Shown one piece after another: positions 43,801 to 52,827 of a DNA stretch of 64,000 nucleotides. Each line of letters starts with the position of its first letter. The first letter of the stretch is position 1. This DNA is from Haloarcula sp. CBA1127 (GTDB lineage: Archaea; Halobacteriota; Halobacteria; Halobacteriales; Haloarculaceae). The stretch covers positions 2,666,001 through 2,730,000 of the forward strand of contig NZ_BCNB01000006.1 of assembly GCF_001485575.1 (NCBI RefSeq). The letters are read 5' to 3'. The position numbers were made by a program, and so were the translations under genes. The notes beneath the pieces were generated by a model, which had not been told where the DNA came from, did not search any database, and saw only the letters and a list, made by a program, of their open reading frames with translations.

Positions 43801-44874
43801 ATGACAGGACCACGAGACCAGTTCAAACCGGCGGACCACCCGAACGACCACTTCCTGCTGACGACCGTCGTCGGCTCCTACCCCAAGCCCAAATGGCACG
43901 ACCGTGCCCGAGAGCTGTTCGAGGACGAGGACGCTGACTTCGGCGAGGACGAGTGGGAGGAATCGAAAGACGACGCCTCACGGCTCATTACCCACGAGCA
44001 CGAGCGTGCAGGCCTCGATGTCATCTGTGACGGCGAGATGCGCCGCAACGAGATGGTGGAGTACTTCGCTCACCGCATCGACGGCTACGAGTTCAACGGC
44101 CGCGTGAAGGTGTGGGGTCACAACTACTTCGACAAGCCGAGCGTCGCCGACGAGGTCGAGTACGGCGAGCAGTGGCTCGTCGAGGAGTTCGAGTTTACCG
44201 ACGAGGTCGCCGAGCGACCTGTCAAGGTCCCGATTACGGGGCCGTACACGCTCGCCAACTGGTCGTTCAACGAAGTGTACGACAGCGAGGAGCAGCTAGC
44301 CTACGAACTGGCGGACCTCGTCAACGAGGAAATCGAGGCACTGGTCGAGGCTGGCGCTCGCTACATCCAGATCGACGAGCCGGCACTGGCCACGACGCCG
44401 GACGACCACGCCATCGTCGGCGAGTGTCTGGAACGCATCGTCGACGAGATTCCCGACGACGTGCGTCTGGGCCTGCACGTCTGTTACGGCGACTACTCGC
44501 GCATCTACCCCGAAATTCTGGACTACCCGGTCCACGAGTACGACCTGGAACTCGCCAACGGCGACTACGACCAGCTCGACGTGTTCAAAGAGCACGAGTT
44601 CACGAAGGACTTCGCAATGGGCGTGCTGGACGCCCACACCGCGGAGGTCGAATCCGTTGCGGAAATCAAGGAGAACATCAAGAAGGGGCTGGAAGTCGTG
44701 CCCCCGGAGCGACTCACCGTTTCGCCGGACTGTGGCGTGAAGCTCCTGCCTCGTGAGGTCGCCCGCGGGAAGATGGAGAACATGGTGCAGGCCGCCCGGG
44801 AAATCGAAGAGGAGCTGGATGCCGGCGAGATTGACGTTGTTGCGAGTGGTGCGGAAGCGCACGCAGACGATTGA
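43801..44874 (+). CDS. cobalamin-independent methionine synthase, catalytic zinc-containing subunit
   Basis: 357 residues. The zinc ligands of MetE are visible: His226 and Cys228 (GLHVCYGDYSRIYPE) and Cys311 (SPDCGVKLLPREVARG). VVGSYPKPKWHDRARE is the typical start, and VPITGPYTLANWSFNE and IQIDEPALATTPDDHA are the substrate loops. It methylates homocysteine using a folate-type methyl donor. It forms a tight pair with the upstream zinc-less homologue. Bacterial MetE fuses two such barrels in one chain. Confidence 0.92.
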   Translation: MTGPRDQFKPADHPNDHFLLTTVVGSYPKPKWHDRARELFEDEDADFGEDEWEESKDDASRLITHEHERAGLDVICDGEMRRNEMVEYFAHRIDGYEFNGRVKVWGHNYFDKPSVADEVEYGEQWLVEEFEFTDEVAERPVKVPITGPYTLANWSFNEVYDSEEQLAYELADLVNEEIEALVEAGARYIQIDEPALATTPDDHAIVGECLERIVDEIPDDVRLGLHVCYGDYSRIYPEILDYPVHEYDLELANGDYDQLDVFKEHEFTKDFAMGVLDAHTAEVESVAEIKENIKKGLEVVPPERLTVSPDCGVKLLPREVARGKMENMVQAAREIEEELDAGEIDVVASGAEAHADD

Positions 44875-44975
44875 ATCGGTGAGCAGTCTCGGCTGCAAAC
44901 TGTCAAGCGTCTGTGTAGCGGACGATTGAATCAGCGAGCAGTCTCGGCTGCGAACTATCAGCCGTTTTTGTAGCG
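44866..44975 (+). repeat. 55-base tandem duplication including the stop codon of the methionine synthase gene
   Basis: Units 44866-44920 and 44921-44975 differ at 8 of 55 positions. Both begin GACGATTGAATC, which in the first unit holds the last codon and TGA of the synthase gene. A third partial start (GACGAG) follows. The duplicate sits entirely outside the coding region. Slippage or unequal recombination is the likely cause. Confidence 0.8.
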
Positions 44976-45554
44976 GACGAGTAGCGAGCACCTGAAGCCG
45001 TGCACGGAGCGCCCAGCGAGCAGCGCGATGTGAGTGACCGACAGGAGTCTGCTCACGGTGCACGGTTGACTGTATTTCGACGAAGGTGGGCTACGATTTC
45101 GGCAGCTATCGAATATTCTCGCACGCGGCGGTCCCTGAACCGGCAAATGTAGCAGACACATCTGGCGACCATATCGGGTGCGGGGGTCGACCGAGAACTG
45201 TGGAGCCCCGACCAGCGCGATCTCGAACTGTCCGTCACGGGAACGCTTGAGCACCAAGGCTCCCGACAGACAACTATTTACTTTCTTATAAATTTGTAAA
45301 TTTGCCGTCTAAACTGGTAGAGACACACCGTACGTTTGTTCGACAGATATCGAAACTAACATCGACCCAAGAGGAATATAATTGTTGATGTACTAATAGT
45401 ATAAGGGTGTTCTATATTCAGGTGAATACTCTATATTATGGATATAGAGCCCCTCAAACCAATGATTCTCGAATGTAGATTCGTGCCGTGTGTTAGCACA
45501 TAAGTCTGGGAAAGAGTTTTGAGGGTCTCTGGAGAAGCTAGCGATGAGAAAGCT
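44976..45554. other. AT-rich intergenic region without a convincing gene, with a hairpin
   Basis: Nearly 580 bases. The left part has ordinary base composition and only weak open frames, none acidic. From about 45270 the sequence becomes very AT-rich (e.g. CTTATAAATTTGTAAATTTG). CTCTATAT-TATGG-ATATAGAG (45429-45449) is a perfect inverted repeat with 8-base arms, 106 bases ahead of the next gene. The change in composition suggests a promoter island or acquired DNA. Confidence 0.5.
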
Positions 45555-46067
45555 ATGACAGGGGACACACATCTTCGGGCAGAACTGTATCTTCGTGGAG
45601 ATACGTACGGCACGTTCGACGCACAACAGCAGGTGCTCAATCGGGTGAAGCGACTGGAGGCCAACGGCGTGTTCAGCGAGTCAATGCTGGCCGGTGAGTG
45701 GCAGCGGATCAGGACGATGGCGGAAGACAAGCGGTCGGAAGCCATCCGGACCTACGAGGAGTTCACAGACTGGGCAGGCCAGAACGGCCACTCGCTCGAA
45801 CCGGCGTTCGAGCGGCGGAACCGAAGCTACGTCGGGATGGACCGTGTCGACGACGTGGTCGTGTTCCCGGTCGTCTCGCTGGCGATCTACGACAGTGACG
45901 ACCTAGAAGGCGTGTTCCCGTGCTCGGACACGGAACGGACCTACACTGTCGGTGACGCGCTGGAGGCCTTCGAGCGCGGCGACGAGGATTGGCTCGCGCA
46001 GTTCGACTCCCTGTCGGTCGACCGGACCGACCCGCTGCTGGAACCGGGCGTCAACGCGACGATTTAA
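45555..46067 (+). CDS. HTH-containing haloarchaeal protein, unknown
   Basis: 170 residues from the ATG at 45555. The N-terminal part (AELYLRGDTYGTFDAQQQVL, then NRVKRLEANGVFSESMLAGE) resembles the HTH-associated domain of a haloarchaeal family; the rest is alpha/beta with an unusual single Cys (VFPCSDTERTYTVGDALEAF). The function is unknown. It ends four bases inside the converging ABC permease gene. Confidence 0.65.
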   Translation: MTGDTHLRAELYLRGDTYGTFDAQQQVLNRVKRLEANGVFSESMLAGEWQRIRTMAEDKRSEAIRTYEEFTDWAGQNGHSLEPAFERRNRSYVGMDRVDDVVVFPVVSLAIYDSDDLEGVFPCSDTERTYTVGDALEAFERGDEDWLAQFDSLSVDRTDPLLEPGVNATI

Positions 46068-47197
46068 CCGCGTAGCGCGTCGACTGGCTCTTCGCTCGCC
46101 GCCTTCCAAGCCGGATACAGCCCGCTAACAATACTCGTCAGCACCCCAAAGGCGAACGCCGCACCAACGTACCAGGCGTTCGGTAGCCTGAAGACGGCCA
46201 TCGCGTCACCGACGGCGTAGTGGTTTATCGCCAGCCCGGCACCGAGACTCAGAATGACACCAGCGATGCCGCCGAGGAACCCGAGCAGCGTCGCTTCCAT
46301 CAACATCACTTTGAGGACATCCCGCTTCTGGTAGCCGACAGCTCTGAGGACGCCGATTTCTTCCCGGCGTTCGACAGTGGACATCAGCATGACGTTGAGA
46401 ATCGAGATGCCGGCCACGAGCAGCGAAATAGATGCGATGCCGGCGAGGACAGTGTTGATGATCTGGAACTGCTCCTCGATGGTATCGACGAGAGAGCCCA
46501 GTTCCTGAACGAAGACTCGCTCCTCGCGGTCGTTGAGGGAGTTGCGTATCCCCATGGCCGTTTCGTTGGCCTGCGTCCCGGTGGACTCGATAACGTACAC
46601 TTCCGAGTAGCCACGCTGGCTGAACGACGTGGCCGGCATGATAACTCGGTTGTCGGGGTTCGTCGAGGAGAACGGGTCACCTTCTTCGAGCACGGCCCGG
46701 ATACGGACACTGGTCCCGTTGACAGTGATCTGGCTCCCCGGATGCAGGTCGTGCTCCTCCGCGACGTTCGAGCCGACAAGCGCACCGGATCGGAACGGCG
46801 ATACCCGTCCCTCCTTGGCCTCGTACAACTCCGCCGGGTTCTCAACGCCGTATATTGTTTCCCTAACTGCGTCCTCGCGGTTGTACGACACCGGCTCCAC
46901 GCGAGTCTTTACCGGCGAGACAGTTGCTGTCGGACTGGCCTCTCTGCGGATCGTACGGATATCGCGTTCGGTGAGTTCAGTGATGTTTTCGCCGGAGTTC
47001 GGGTACACCGTGAGCTGGTTTCCGACGTTGCCGAGGTTCTGGGTAAACGAGTACTGGAGCGCGACGCCGAACATCCCCAGCGAAGCGATGGCAACGACAC
47101 CGATGACAATACCCAGCGACGCCAGCAACGACCGCATCTTCGTTCGCGTGAGGTTGCGCCGCGCCATCAGTGCGGCCGGGAAGAACCTACCTGCCAT
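46064..47197 (-). CDS. ABC transporter permease, MacB/FtsX family
   Basis: 377 residues from the ATG at 47197, which overlaps the ATPase stop by 11 bases. One N-terminal helix (LLASLGIVIGVVAIASLGMF), a ~220-residue extracellular domain (LTVYPNSGENITELTERDIR etc.), then three C-terminal helices with the family signature MLMSTVERREEIGVLRAVGY. MacB-type permeases move substrates from the membrane or periplasmic side by mechanical coupling rather than transporting through a channel. The substrate is unknown; it works with the next two upstream genes. Confidence 0.92.
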   Translation of the reverse strand: MAGRFFPAALMARRNLTRTKMRSLLASLGIVIGVVAIASLGMFGVALQYSFTQNLGNVGNQLTVYPNSGENITELTERDIRTIRREASPTATVSPVKTRVEPVSYNREDAVRETIYGVENPAELYEAKEGRVSPFRSGALVGSNVAEEHDLHPGSQITVNGTSVRIRAVLEEGDPFSSTNPDNRVIMPATSFSQRGYSEVYVIESTGTQANETAMGIRNSLNDREERVFVQELGSLVDTIEEQFQIINTVLAGIASISLLVAGISILNVMLMSTVERREEIGVLRAVGYQKRDVLKVMLMEATLLGFLGGIAGVILSLGAGLAINHYAVGDAMAVFRLPNAWYVGAAFAFGVLTSIVSGLYPAWKAASEEPVDALRG

Positions 47198-47870
47198 TTT
47201 TTCGTTCCCTCCCGATGGTGCCGTCAACCAGATGGACGGTCCGGTCAACGTATTCGTTGACCAGGTCGTCGTGGGTGACTGCGACGATTGCTACGTCGTC
47301 TTCGTCGGCGATACGTTGGAACTCGTCGAGTATCTGCCGCCCGGTTTCGCTGTCGAGGTTACCCGTCGGTTCGTCGGCGAGAACGACCTTCGGGCTGTTG
47401 ATGAGCGAGCGGGCGATAGCGACGCGTTGTTTCTGGCCGCCGGAGAGTTCGTCGGGCTTGTGGCCCAGTCGGTCACCGAGCCCAAGCCGCTCTAAGAGCG
47501 TTCTGGCCCGCTTTTTGACTTGCGGGTCACTGTCCAACAGCAGTGGTACTTCGACGTTCTCGACGGCAGTCAACGTCGGCAGGAGATAGAAATGCTGGAA
47601 CACGAACCCGATCGTTTGCTTGCGGAGCGCGGTCCGCTTGCTGTCGCCGAGTCCAGTCACGTCCTGCCCCTCAAGCAGGACGGTCCCCTCCGTCGGCGTA
47701 TCCAGCAGTCCAAGGATATTCAGCAGGGTTGTCTTGCCACTGCCGCTGGGGCCCATAATCGAGACGAACTCGCCGGCTTCGAGGGCGAAGTCGATACCCG
47801 CCAGTGCGTAGAGGGTCTGGCCGCCGGTGCGGTAGCGCTTGACCAGTCCCTGTGCGTCGATGACCGTCAT
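47187..47870 (-). CDS. ABC transporter ATPase, LolD/MacB type
   Basis: 227 residues. Walker A GPSGSGKTTLL, Q-loop QTIGFVFQHFYLLPTLT, signature LSGGQKQRVAIARSL, Walker B VVLADEPTGNLDSETG and H-loop VAVTHDDLVNEY are all intact. The insert around LGLGDRLGHKPDE is normal for the LolD/MacB group. Start overlaps the CARDB gene stop by four bases (ATGA), so the three genes form one operon in the order surface protein, ATPase, permease. Confidence 0.95.
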   Translation of the reverse strand: MTVIDAQGLVKRYRTGGQTLYALAGIDFALEAGEFVSIMGPSGSGKTTLLNILGLLDTPTEGTVLLEGQDVTGLGDSKRTALRKQTIGFVFQHFYLLPTLTAVENVEVPLLLDSDPQVKKRARTLLERLGLGDRLGHKPDELSGGQKQRVAIARSLINSPKVVLADEPTGNLDSETGRQILDEFQRIADEDDVAIVAVTHDDLVNEYVDRTVHLVDGTIGRERKNGR

Positions 47871-49360
47871 ACCTCGATATCGTCGTCACCGCGGCGGTAG
47901 CGACGCACGAGGACACCGACGACGACCAGTAGCGCCAGTCCGCCGGCGATGAACACCGGTAACATACTGTTCTGGTCACCGGCCTCGCTGTCGTCGTTCT
48001 GGTCCGCCTGCTGTGCCGAACCACCCAGCCGGTCGATATCGACGTCGAACGTCTGTCGCTTCCGCGTGTCGTCGACGAGGTAGGTCACCTCCAGTGGCAC
48101 CGACGTGACGTTCCCCGTCGTTCGGGCGTACACGTCGAAGGAGACGAAGTCGCTGGCTGGGACCGTGCCGACGAAGTAATCGCGATTCGGGGTCGCCGGA
48201 GTGACGCTTTCGGTATTGACGACGCTGACGAGGACGCTGTCCGCATCCGTCGACCCGACGTTGCTTGCACTCCCTGAAATCTGGAGGCGTCCCCCCTGTC
48301 GGATTACGTCCAGACCGGTGAGGTCTATGGTTCCCGGGACGGATCGGAGCGTCGTTTCGGTCGTCATCTGCTCCGTTTCGGTCCCGAGTTCGTAGTTAGC
48401 CGTGACGGTGACATCCGCGCGGGGTTCGTCCATCGTGGCGTTCAGTCGCACCTGCCGGGTCGTACTGGCTGAGATGTTCTCAAGCAGGACACGCTGGAAC
48501 GACGCGTTCTCCGACGTTGCACTGATCATGACATCCGAGAGCGGAGCGTTGGCCCCGTTCGAAACCGCGACCCGCAACGCGCGGTCAGTGCCGCTGCCGA
48601 CCGCAGTCGTATCGAGTTCCACGCTGTTCCGGAGCGGGTCAGAATCGATGACTGTCGTCCGCGTCGTACTACGGGTAGTGTCTCCGTCAACCGTGTAGCT
48701 GATTGTTGCGGTCAGCGAGTGTTCGCCGGCGGATTCGGGTCGGAACCGGAACGGGGCTGTAATCGAGCCGTTCTCTGCGACGCTTGATCTGACTGTCCGA
48801 CTCTTTGTCATTTTGACGCCATCGCCTTCGACGACAACCTCAACGTTCGTTATCTGGGTGTCAAGCCCGTTTGCGACGGTGACGTCGCCGGTCGACTCAA
48901 CGCCGGCGACGGAGTCGTTGGCCGTGATATCCATCTGCGGGTGACGCTCCTGAACGTTCAACTGGACCGGATATTTGAGTTCGACGTTGTCGCCGGTCCC
49001 GCGGTCACGACCATACACAATGACGCGGAGGTCCTTGCTTCCGGCCGAATCAAACGAGGCAGTCAGCGGTACTTCCAGTGTGCTACCCGGCGAAATCGAG
49101 CCAAGGTCCGAGACGCGTTCGTACTCTGTGATGCCTCTGCCGCCCGACTTCCGGATTGCAATATCGTTGATTTCGAGCGGGGCATCGCTACTCTCAAGAT
49201 TCCGGACAGTCGTGTCGAACGTAACAGTTTCGCCCGGTGCTGGCGATGACGGCGACACATCGACGTTCGAGATTGACGCGTTGACGCTCGCGCCGGCGAC
49301 TGACAGCGGAAGCGAGCCGACGACGACCAAGCAGGCGAGGACAGCCACACCGTGACGCAT
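47867..49360 (-). CDS. CARDB/COG1361 surface protein of an ABC operon
   Basis: 497 residues from the ATG at 49360, with a signal peptide (GVAVLACLVVVGSLPLSVAG). The body is about four immunoglobulin-like repeats with N-glycosylation sites (e.g. SNVDVSPSSPAPGETVTFD, DLTGLDVIRQGGRLQISGSA). Then an acidic linker and a C-terminal helix (LPVFIAGGLALLVVVGVLV) with a basic stop-transfer end (RRYRRGDDD). It is anchored with the mass outside. Its first position in the operon suggests it takes the place of MacA-like adaptor proteins. Divergent from the PfkB gene. Confidence 0.85.
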   Translation of the reverse strand: MRHGVAVLACLVVVGSLPLSVAGASVNASISNVDVSPSSPAPGETVTFDTTVRNLESSDAPLEINDIAIRKSGGRGITEYERVSDLGSISPGSTLEVPLTASFDSAGSKDLRVIVYGRDRGTGDNVELKYPVQLNVQERHPQMDITANDSVAGVESTGDVTVANGLDTQITNVEVVVEGDGVKMTKSRTVRSSVAENGSITAPFRFRPESAGEHSLTATISYTVDGDTTRSTTRTTVIDSDPLRNSVELDTTAVGSGTDRALRVAVSNGANAPLSDVMISATSENASFQRVLLENISASTTRQVRLNATMDEPRADVTVTANYELGTETEQMTTETTLRSVPGTIDLTGLDVIRQGGRLQISGSASNVGSTDADSVLVSVVNTESVTPATPNRDYFVGTVPASDFVSFDVYARTTGNVTSVPLEVTYLVDDTRKRQTFDVDIDRLGGSAQQADQNDDSEAGDQNSMLPVFIAGGLALLVVVGVLVRRYRRGDDDIEV

Positions 49361-49528
49361 CACGCAGTCACCTCTGGCTGTAGTAATCGTATGCCGGTCC
49401 GACAACTCATCGGGAGGACGCTATCGGGGACCGTTGCCATGTGCGCCGGTCCGTTCCGGTCAGTGTTAAACATGCTGCATATATCCCAGTGGGAAACTGC
49501 TATCACACCGCCCCACCCAGCCGTGGAT

Positions 49529-50407
49529 ATGCGCGTCATCTGTGCCGGCCACGTCAACTGGGACGTGACGCTCCACGTCGACCACCTTCCGGAGCCCGAC
49601 GGCGAGGGGCGCATCACTGACCGGTCACAGTCTAGCGGGGGGAGCGCATCGAACGCGGCCGTCGCACTGGCTGGACTTGATGCGGACCCGCTGGTCCTCG
49701 GTAGCGTCGGCCGGGACGACCACGGCACCATGGCCCGGCGCGAACTGGCAGCCACCGGCGTCGAGACGTTGCTGGTCGAGTCGGACGAGTCGACGGCCGT
49801 GAAATACCTCATTGTGGACGAAAACGGCGACGTCGCCGTGCTTGGAAACGACGGGGCCAACGAGGCGTTCAACGCGTCGGACCTCCCGGCCGAGACCCTG
49901 GCCGAGGCCGACCACCTCCACCTGACCGGCCAGGATCCCGCGACGGCTGCGACGCTTGCACGCGACGCCGCGGCCGCGGACGTTCCGGTGAGCTTCGACC
50001 CCGGTCGCCGGCTCCCGTACCGCGATTACTCGGCGGTGCTCTCACACGCGGATATCTTGTTTTGCAACGACCGGGAGGCCGACCACGCCGAGGACAGCGG
50101 CCTTTTCGACACAGTGCCGACAGTCGTCGTCAAACACGGGGACCGCGGCGCGACGGCCTATGTCGACGACCGGACAGTCACGAACGCCGGGTATCCCATA
50201 GAATCTGTGGACACCGCAGGCGCGGGGGACGCGTTCGCGGCAGGGTACCTTCTCGCCAACGCACAGGCGGCCGACCCGGAGCGTGCGCTCGCAGTCGCCA
50301 ACGCCTGTGGTGCACTCGCAGCGCAGTCACCCGGCGCACAGACGACACTCGACTGGGAGTCCGTGTGGGAGCTTGTCGACAGCGGCCAACCGCCCGAAAC
50401 GGCCTAA
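49529..50407 (+). CDS. PfkB-family carbohydrate kinase
   Basis: 292 residues from the ATG at 49529; upstream ATGs are rejected because the sequence lacks family similarity. N-terminal VICAGHVNWDVTLHVDHLP, the GGSASNAAVALAGL ribokinase signature and the C-terminal DTAGAGDAFAAGYLLANA with the catalytic Asp are intact. It phosphorylates a sugar or nucleoside; ribokinase, KDG kinase and fructokinase are all possible. The stop overlaps the next gene's stop by four bases. Confidence 0.92.
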   Translation: MRVICAGHVNWDVTLHVDHLPEPDGEGRITDRSQSSGGSASNAAVALAGLDADPLVLGSVGRDDHGTMARRELAATGVETLLVESDESTAVKYLIVDENGDVAVLGNDGANEAFNASDLPAETLAEADHLHLTGQDPATAATLARDAAAADVPVSFDPGRRLPYRDYSAVLSHADILFCNDREADHAEDSGLFDTVPTVVVKHGDRGATAYVDDRTVTNAGYPIESVDTAGAGDAFAAGYLLANAQAADPERALAVANACGALAAQSPGAQTTLDWESVWELVDSGQPPETA

Positions 50408-51420
50408 TTCGTCTGTATCTCCTCGACGAGCCGCTCGAACTGCTGGCGGTACTGGGCTTCAGCCCGAGCGGCGGCGAGGCCGGACTCGTCGTCGAAGACG
50501 GCCTCAAAGCCGGCCATCCGCCACAGGAGCGTCGAGAGTTGGTAGAGGGGCCGTCGCTGCTCGTACCCCTCGTCAAACTCCATTGGGCGCATCTCCTGAT
50601 AGCCCTCGTGGAACACTGTTCGGAGCGATTCGCGCAGTTCCGGGTCCTGAAACGACGAGTCGATGAAGAGGAACTCGGTCTGTGCGAGATTGTACTCCGG
50701 CAGCGCCGCGAGCACGTCCTGCCAGTCGAGGACAGCTGTAATCGGCGCATCCTCCGTCTGCTCGAACATCAGGTTCGCCGGCCTGAAATCGTCGTGTACC
50801 AGCCGCGGAACGCCGTCTTCGGGCACCATACTCAGGGCCGGTTCGATACAGTCCCACGCCCGGTCTGTCATGTCCTCGAAGGGCGTCCCATCAAGGTGAG
50901 TGAGGTGGGATCTGGTGAGACTTTCGAAGTACTCCCGCCAGTTGCCCATCCAGTCACTCACGATGATCCGGTCGTCGTGGAGCGTGAGGCGACCGAACGC
51001 CTCGAACCCGATCTCGGAATGCATATCGCCGAGTATCCGACCGGACTGGGCTAGCACCCGCCGTCGGTCCTCGGTCGAAAGCCCGGCGAACTCTTCGGCC
51101 AGATTTTCGCCATGGATGCGTTCGGTGACAAAATACGGCGGCACGTCGGCGTCGGGGTCGTCTTCGTAGACGAGGATACGTGGAACAGGGACGTCGGTCC
51201 GGGCGGCGACGAAGTCGTGGAGACAGGGTTCGACGGCGAACGGGACATCGCCCTGTGGCTTGAACTTCACGACCACCTCGTACGCCTCGCCGTTGTGGCG
51301 CAGTGTCACCATGTAGACATCGCTCTGGTGGCCCCCTCCCGGGGTCTCGAACTGGAACCCCTCGTAATCCGGGCCTGACTCCTTCAGCACGGCCTCGATG
51401 TCCTGTTCCGGGGTCTGCAC
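50404..51420 (-). CDS. aminoglycoside-phosphotransferase-like (APH family) kinase
   Basis: 338 residues from a GTG at 51420, 25-30 bases below a TATA-like TTTATT; an ATG at 51477 lies above that promoter. The nucleotide lobe has YEVVVKFKPQGDVPFAVE (Lys) and PYFVTERIHGENLAEEF. The catalytic loop is RLVHDDFRPANLMF with the metal-binding VLDWQDVLAALPEYNLA. Members phosphorylate small molecules such as sugars, choline or antibiotics; no drug resistance should be inferred. Confidence 0.88.
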   Translation of the reverse strand: MQTPEQDIEAVLKESGPDYEGFQFETPGGGHQSDVYMVTLRHNGEAYEVVVKFKPQGDVPFAVEPCLHDFVAARTDVPVPRILVYEDDPDADVPPYFVTERIHGENLAEEFAGLSTEDRRRVLAQSGRILGDMHSEIGFEAFGRLTLHDDRIIVSDWMGNWREYFESLTRSHLTHLDGTPFEDMTDRAWDCIEPALSMVPEDGVPRLVHDDFRPANLMFEQTEDAPITAVLDWQDVLAALPEYNLAQTEFLFIDSSFQDPELRESLRTVFHEGYQEMRPMEFDEGYEQRRPLYQLSTLLWRMAGFEAVFDDESGLAAARAEAQYRQQFERLVEEIQTN

Positions 51421-51516
51421 TGACGTACCATACAGTGGGCGAGCAAATAAATCTGTCAATCCCGTCGCGGACAGCACTGGCTCCCAGTTCGGGTGCTGTC
51501 GGTCGCCGTATCCGCA

Positions 51517-52704
51517 CTACCAGGAGTGGAAGGGTGAGACCGGTTTTGTCCCGTCAGTCACTTCGAATCGTGCGCCGCCGGCCCTGCTCTCTGTCGTCGA
51601 GATGTCCCAGCCGTGGGCGTCGGTGATCTGTGCAACGATAGACAGGCCGAGGCCGTTGTCACCGCCTGAAAAGCCGTCGACCGAGAGAACGTCGTGCAGC
51701 TTGTCGGATGGGATACCGGGTCCGTCGTCAGCGACGTAGAAGCCTGTCACGCGGCCCTCGGCTCGCTCGTCCTCACTATCTATCTCGGCTGTCCCGTCGT
51801 CGAGAATCGGACCAACCCAGACGGTCACGTCGTCGCCCGCGTGGTCCGCCGCGTTCCGAAAGAGGTTCTCGAACACCTGTTTGAGGCGGTTCTGGTCACC
51901 GAACACCGGGGCGGACCCTTCGATCTGCAACGTCGCGTCGTCCGTTCTGGCCATCTCCCAGGTCTGTTCGACAATGGTATCGAGCGAAATCGCAGTTCGG
52001 TCTTCGACCGCATACCCCTTCTTTGCGAGGGTCAGCAGGTCGTCGATGAGCGCTTCCATGCGAGCCACACCTTCCTCCGCATCTTCGAGATGGGACAGGT
52101 CACCGGTCTCGCGCACGAGTTCGAGCCGCCCCTCGACAACGTGGAGCGGATTTCTGAGATCATGGGAGACGACGCCGATGAATTGTTCCATCCGGTCGCG
52201 CTGGACGCGGAGGTCGTGTTCGCGCTCGGCTTTCTGCAGTGCCGCCTGCACGTGCGTCGCGTACATCCGGGCGAATCGAAGCGTTTCGCCGTCAAACGTA
52301 ACGGGAGTAAGCGAGCCGATGTTGATAACGCCGTACTCAGCAAGCGGCAAGATGATCTCGCTGCTGACAGGCGAGTTCTCGTTGTACTGGCGCCGCTCGT
52401 CGTCGAGTTCGGAGTACGTCCGAACTTCGTCCTGCTCGAACGCCTCCCAGGAAAGACTGTTGCCGGGTCTGTAGGTAACCGGCCAGTCGAATACCTCGTC
52501 CGCCCGCTCCGTCGACGCCGCCAACTGCAGTTCCGAAGCGTCACTGTCATACAGCCACAGCGCTCCGAGTGGCACGTCGAACACGGACGAAATCCCCGAC
52601 ATCGCGATCTCGCATATCTCACGCTCGGACTCCGCAGCGATCAACTGCTGTGTTACGGCCTCGAACGAATCGAGATCGAATGCGACCGTTAATTCCCCAC
52701 CCAT
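51517..52704 (-). CDS. GAF-domain sensor histidine kinase
   Basis: 395 residues from the ATG at 52704, 23 bases below a strong TATA (TTTTATATAC, 52727-52736), fitting a leaderless start. GAF domain about 20-155 (DVPLGALWLYDSDASELQLA; GVINIGSLTPVTFDGETLRF), then a linker helix. His181 is in FIGVVSHDLRNPLHVVEG, and the ATPase domain has FENLFRNAADHAGD, DDGPGIP and GLGLSIVAQITDAHGW. No membrane helices. It belongs to the haloarchaeal family of soluble kinases with no adjacent regulator. Confidence 0.9.
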   Translation of the reverse strand: MGGELTVAFDLDSFEAVTQQLIAAESEREICEIAMSGISSVFDVPLGALWLYDSDASELQLAASTERADEVFDWPVTYRPGNSLSWEAFEQDEVRTYSELDDERRQYNENSPVSSEIILPLAEYGVINIGSLTPVTFDGETLRFARMYATHVQAALQKAEREHDLRVQRDRMEQFIGVVSHDLRNPLHVVEGRLELVRETGDLSHLEDAEEGVARMEALIDDLLTLAKKGYAVEDRTAISLDTIVEQTWEMARTDDATLQIEGSAPVFGDQNRLKQVFENLFRNAADHAGDDVTVWVGPILDDGTAEIDSEDERAEGRVTGFYVADDGPGIPSDKLHDVLSVDGFSGGDNGLGLSIVAQITDAHGWDISTTESRAGGARFEVTDGTKPVSPFHSW

Positions 52705-52827
52705 CCCGTACAAATCATGCAAGGTTGTATATAAAACTCCGAGATTCGATGTCACTGATCGATAATATAGCGTCGTCGTTCCACCGATGTCGCGGGACCT
52801 TTGTATCCACAGTCCTCAGAGAGCGGT

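Noticed and set aside
44958..45257. A 99-residue reverse frame in the gap after the methionine synthase
   Set aside because: Basic and Cys/Arg-rich, overlapping the tandem repeat, with no recognisable family. It may be a gene relic but cannot be supported.
45393..45626. A 77-residue reverse frame in the AT-rich gap
   Set aside because: It overlaps the start of the HTH gene, has no acidic bias and has no plausible promoter position.
50404..51420. Aminoglycoside resistance gene
   Set aside because: The kinase fold is shared by many small-molecule kinases. Nothing in the sequence or the neighbourhood points to antibiotics.
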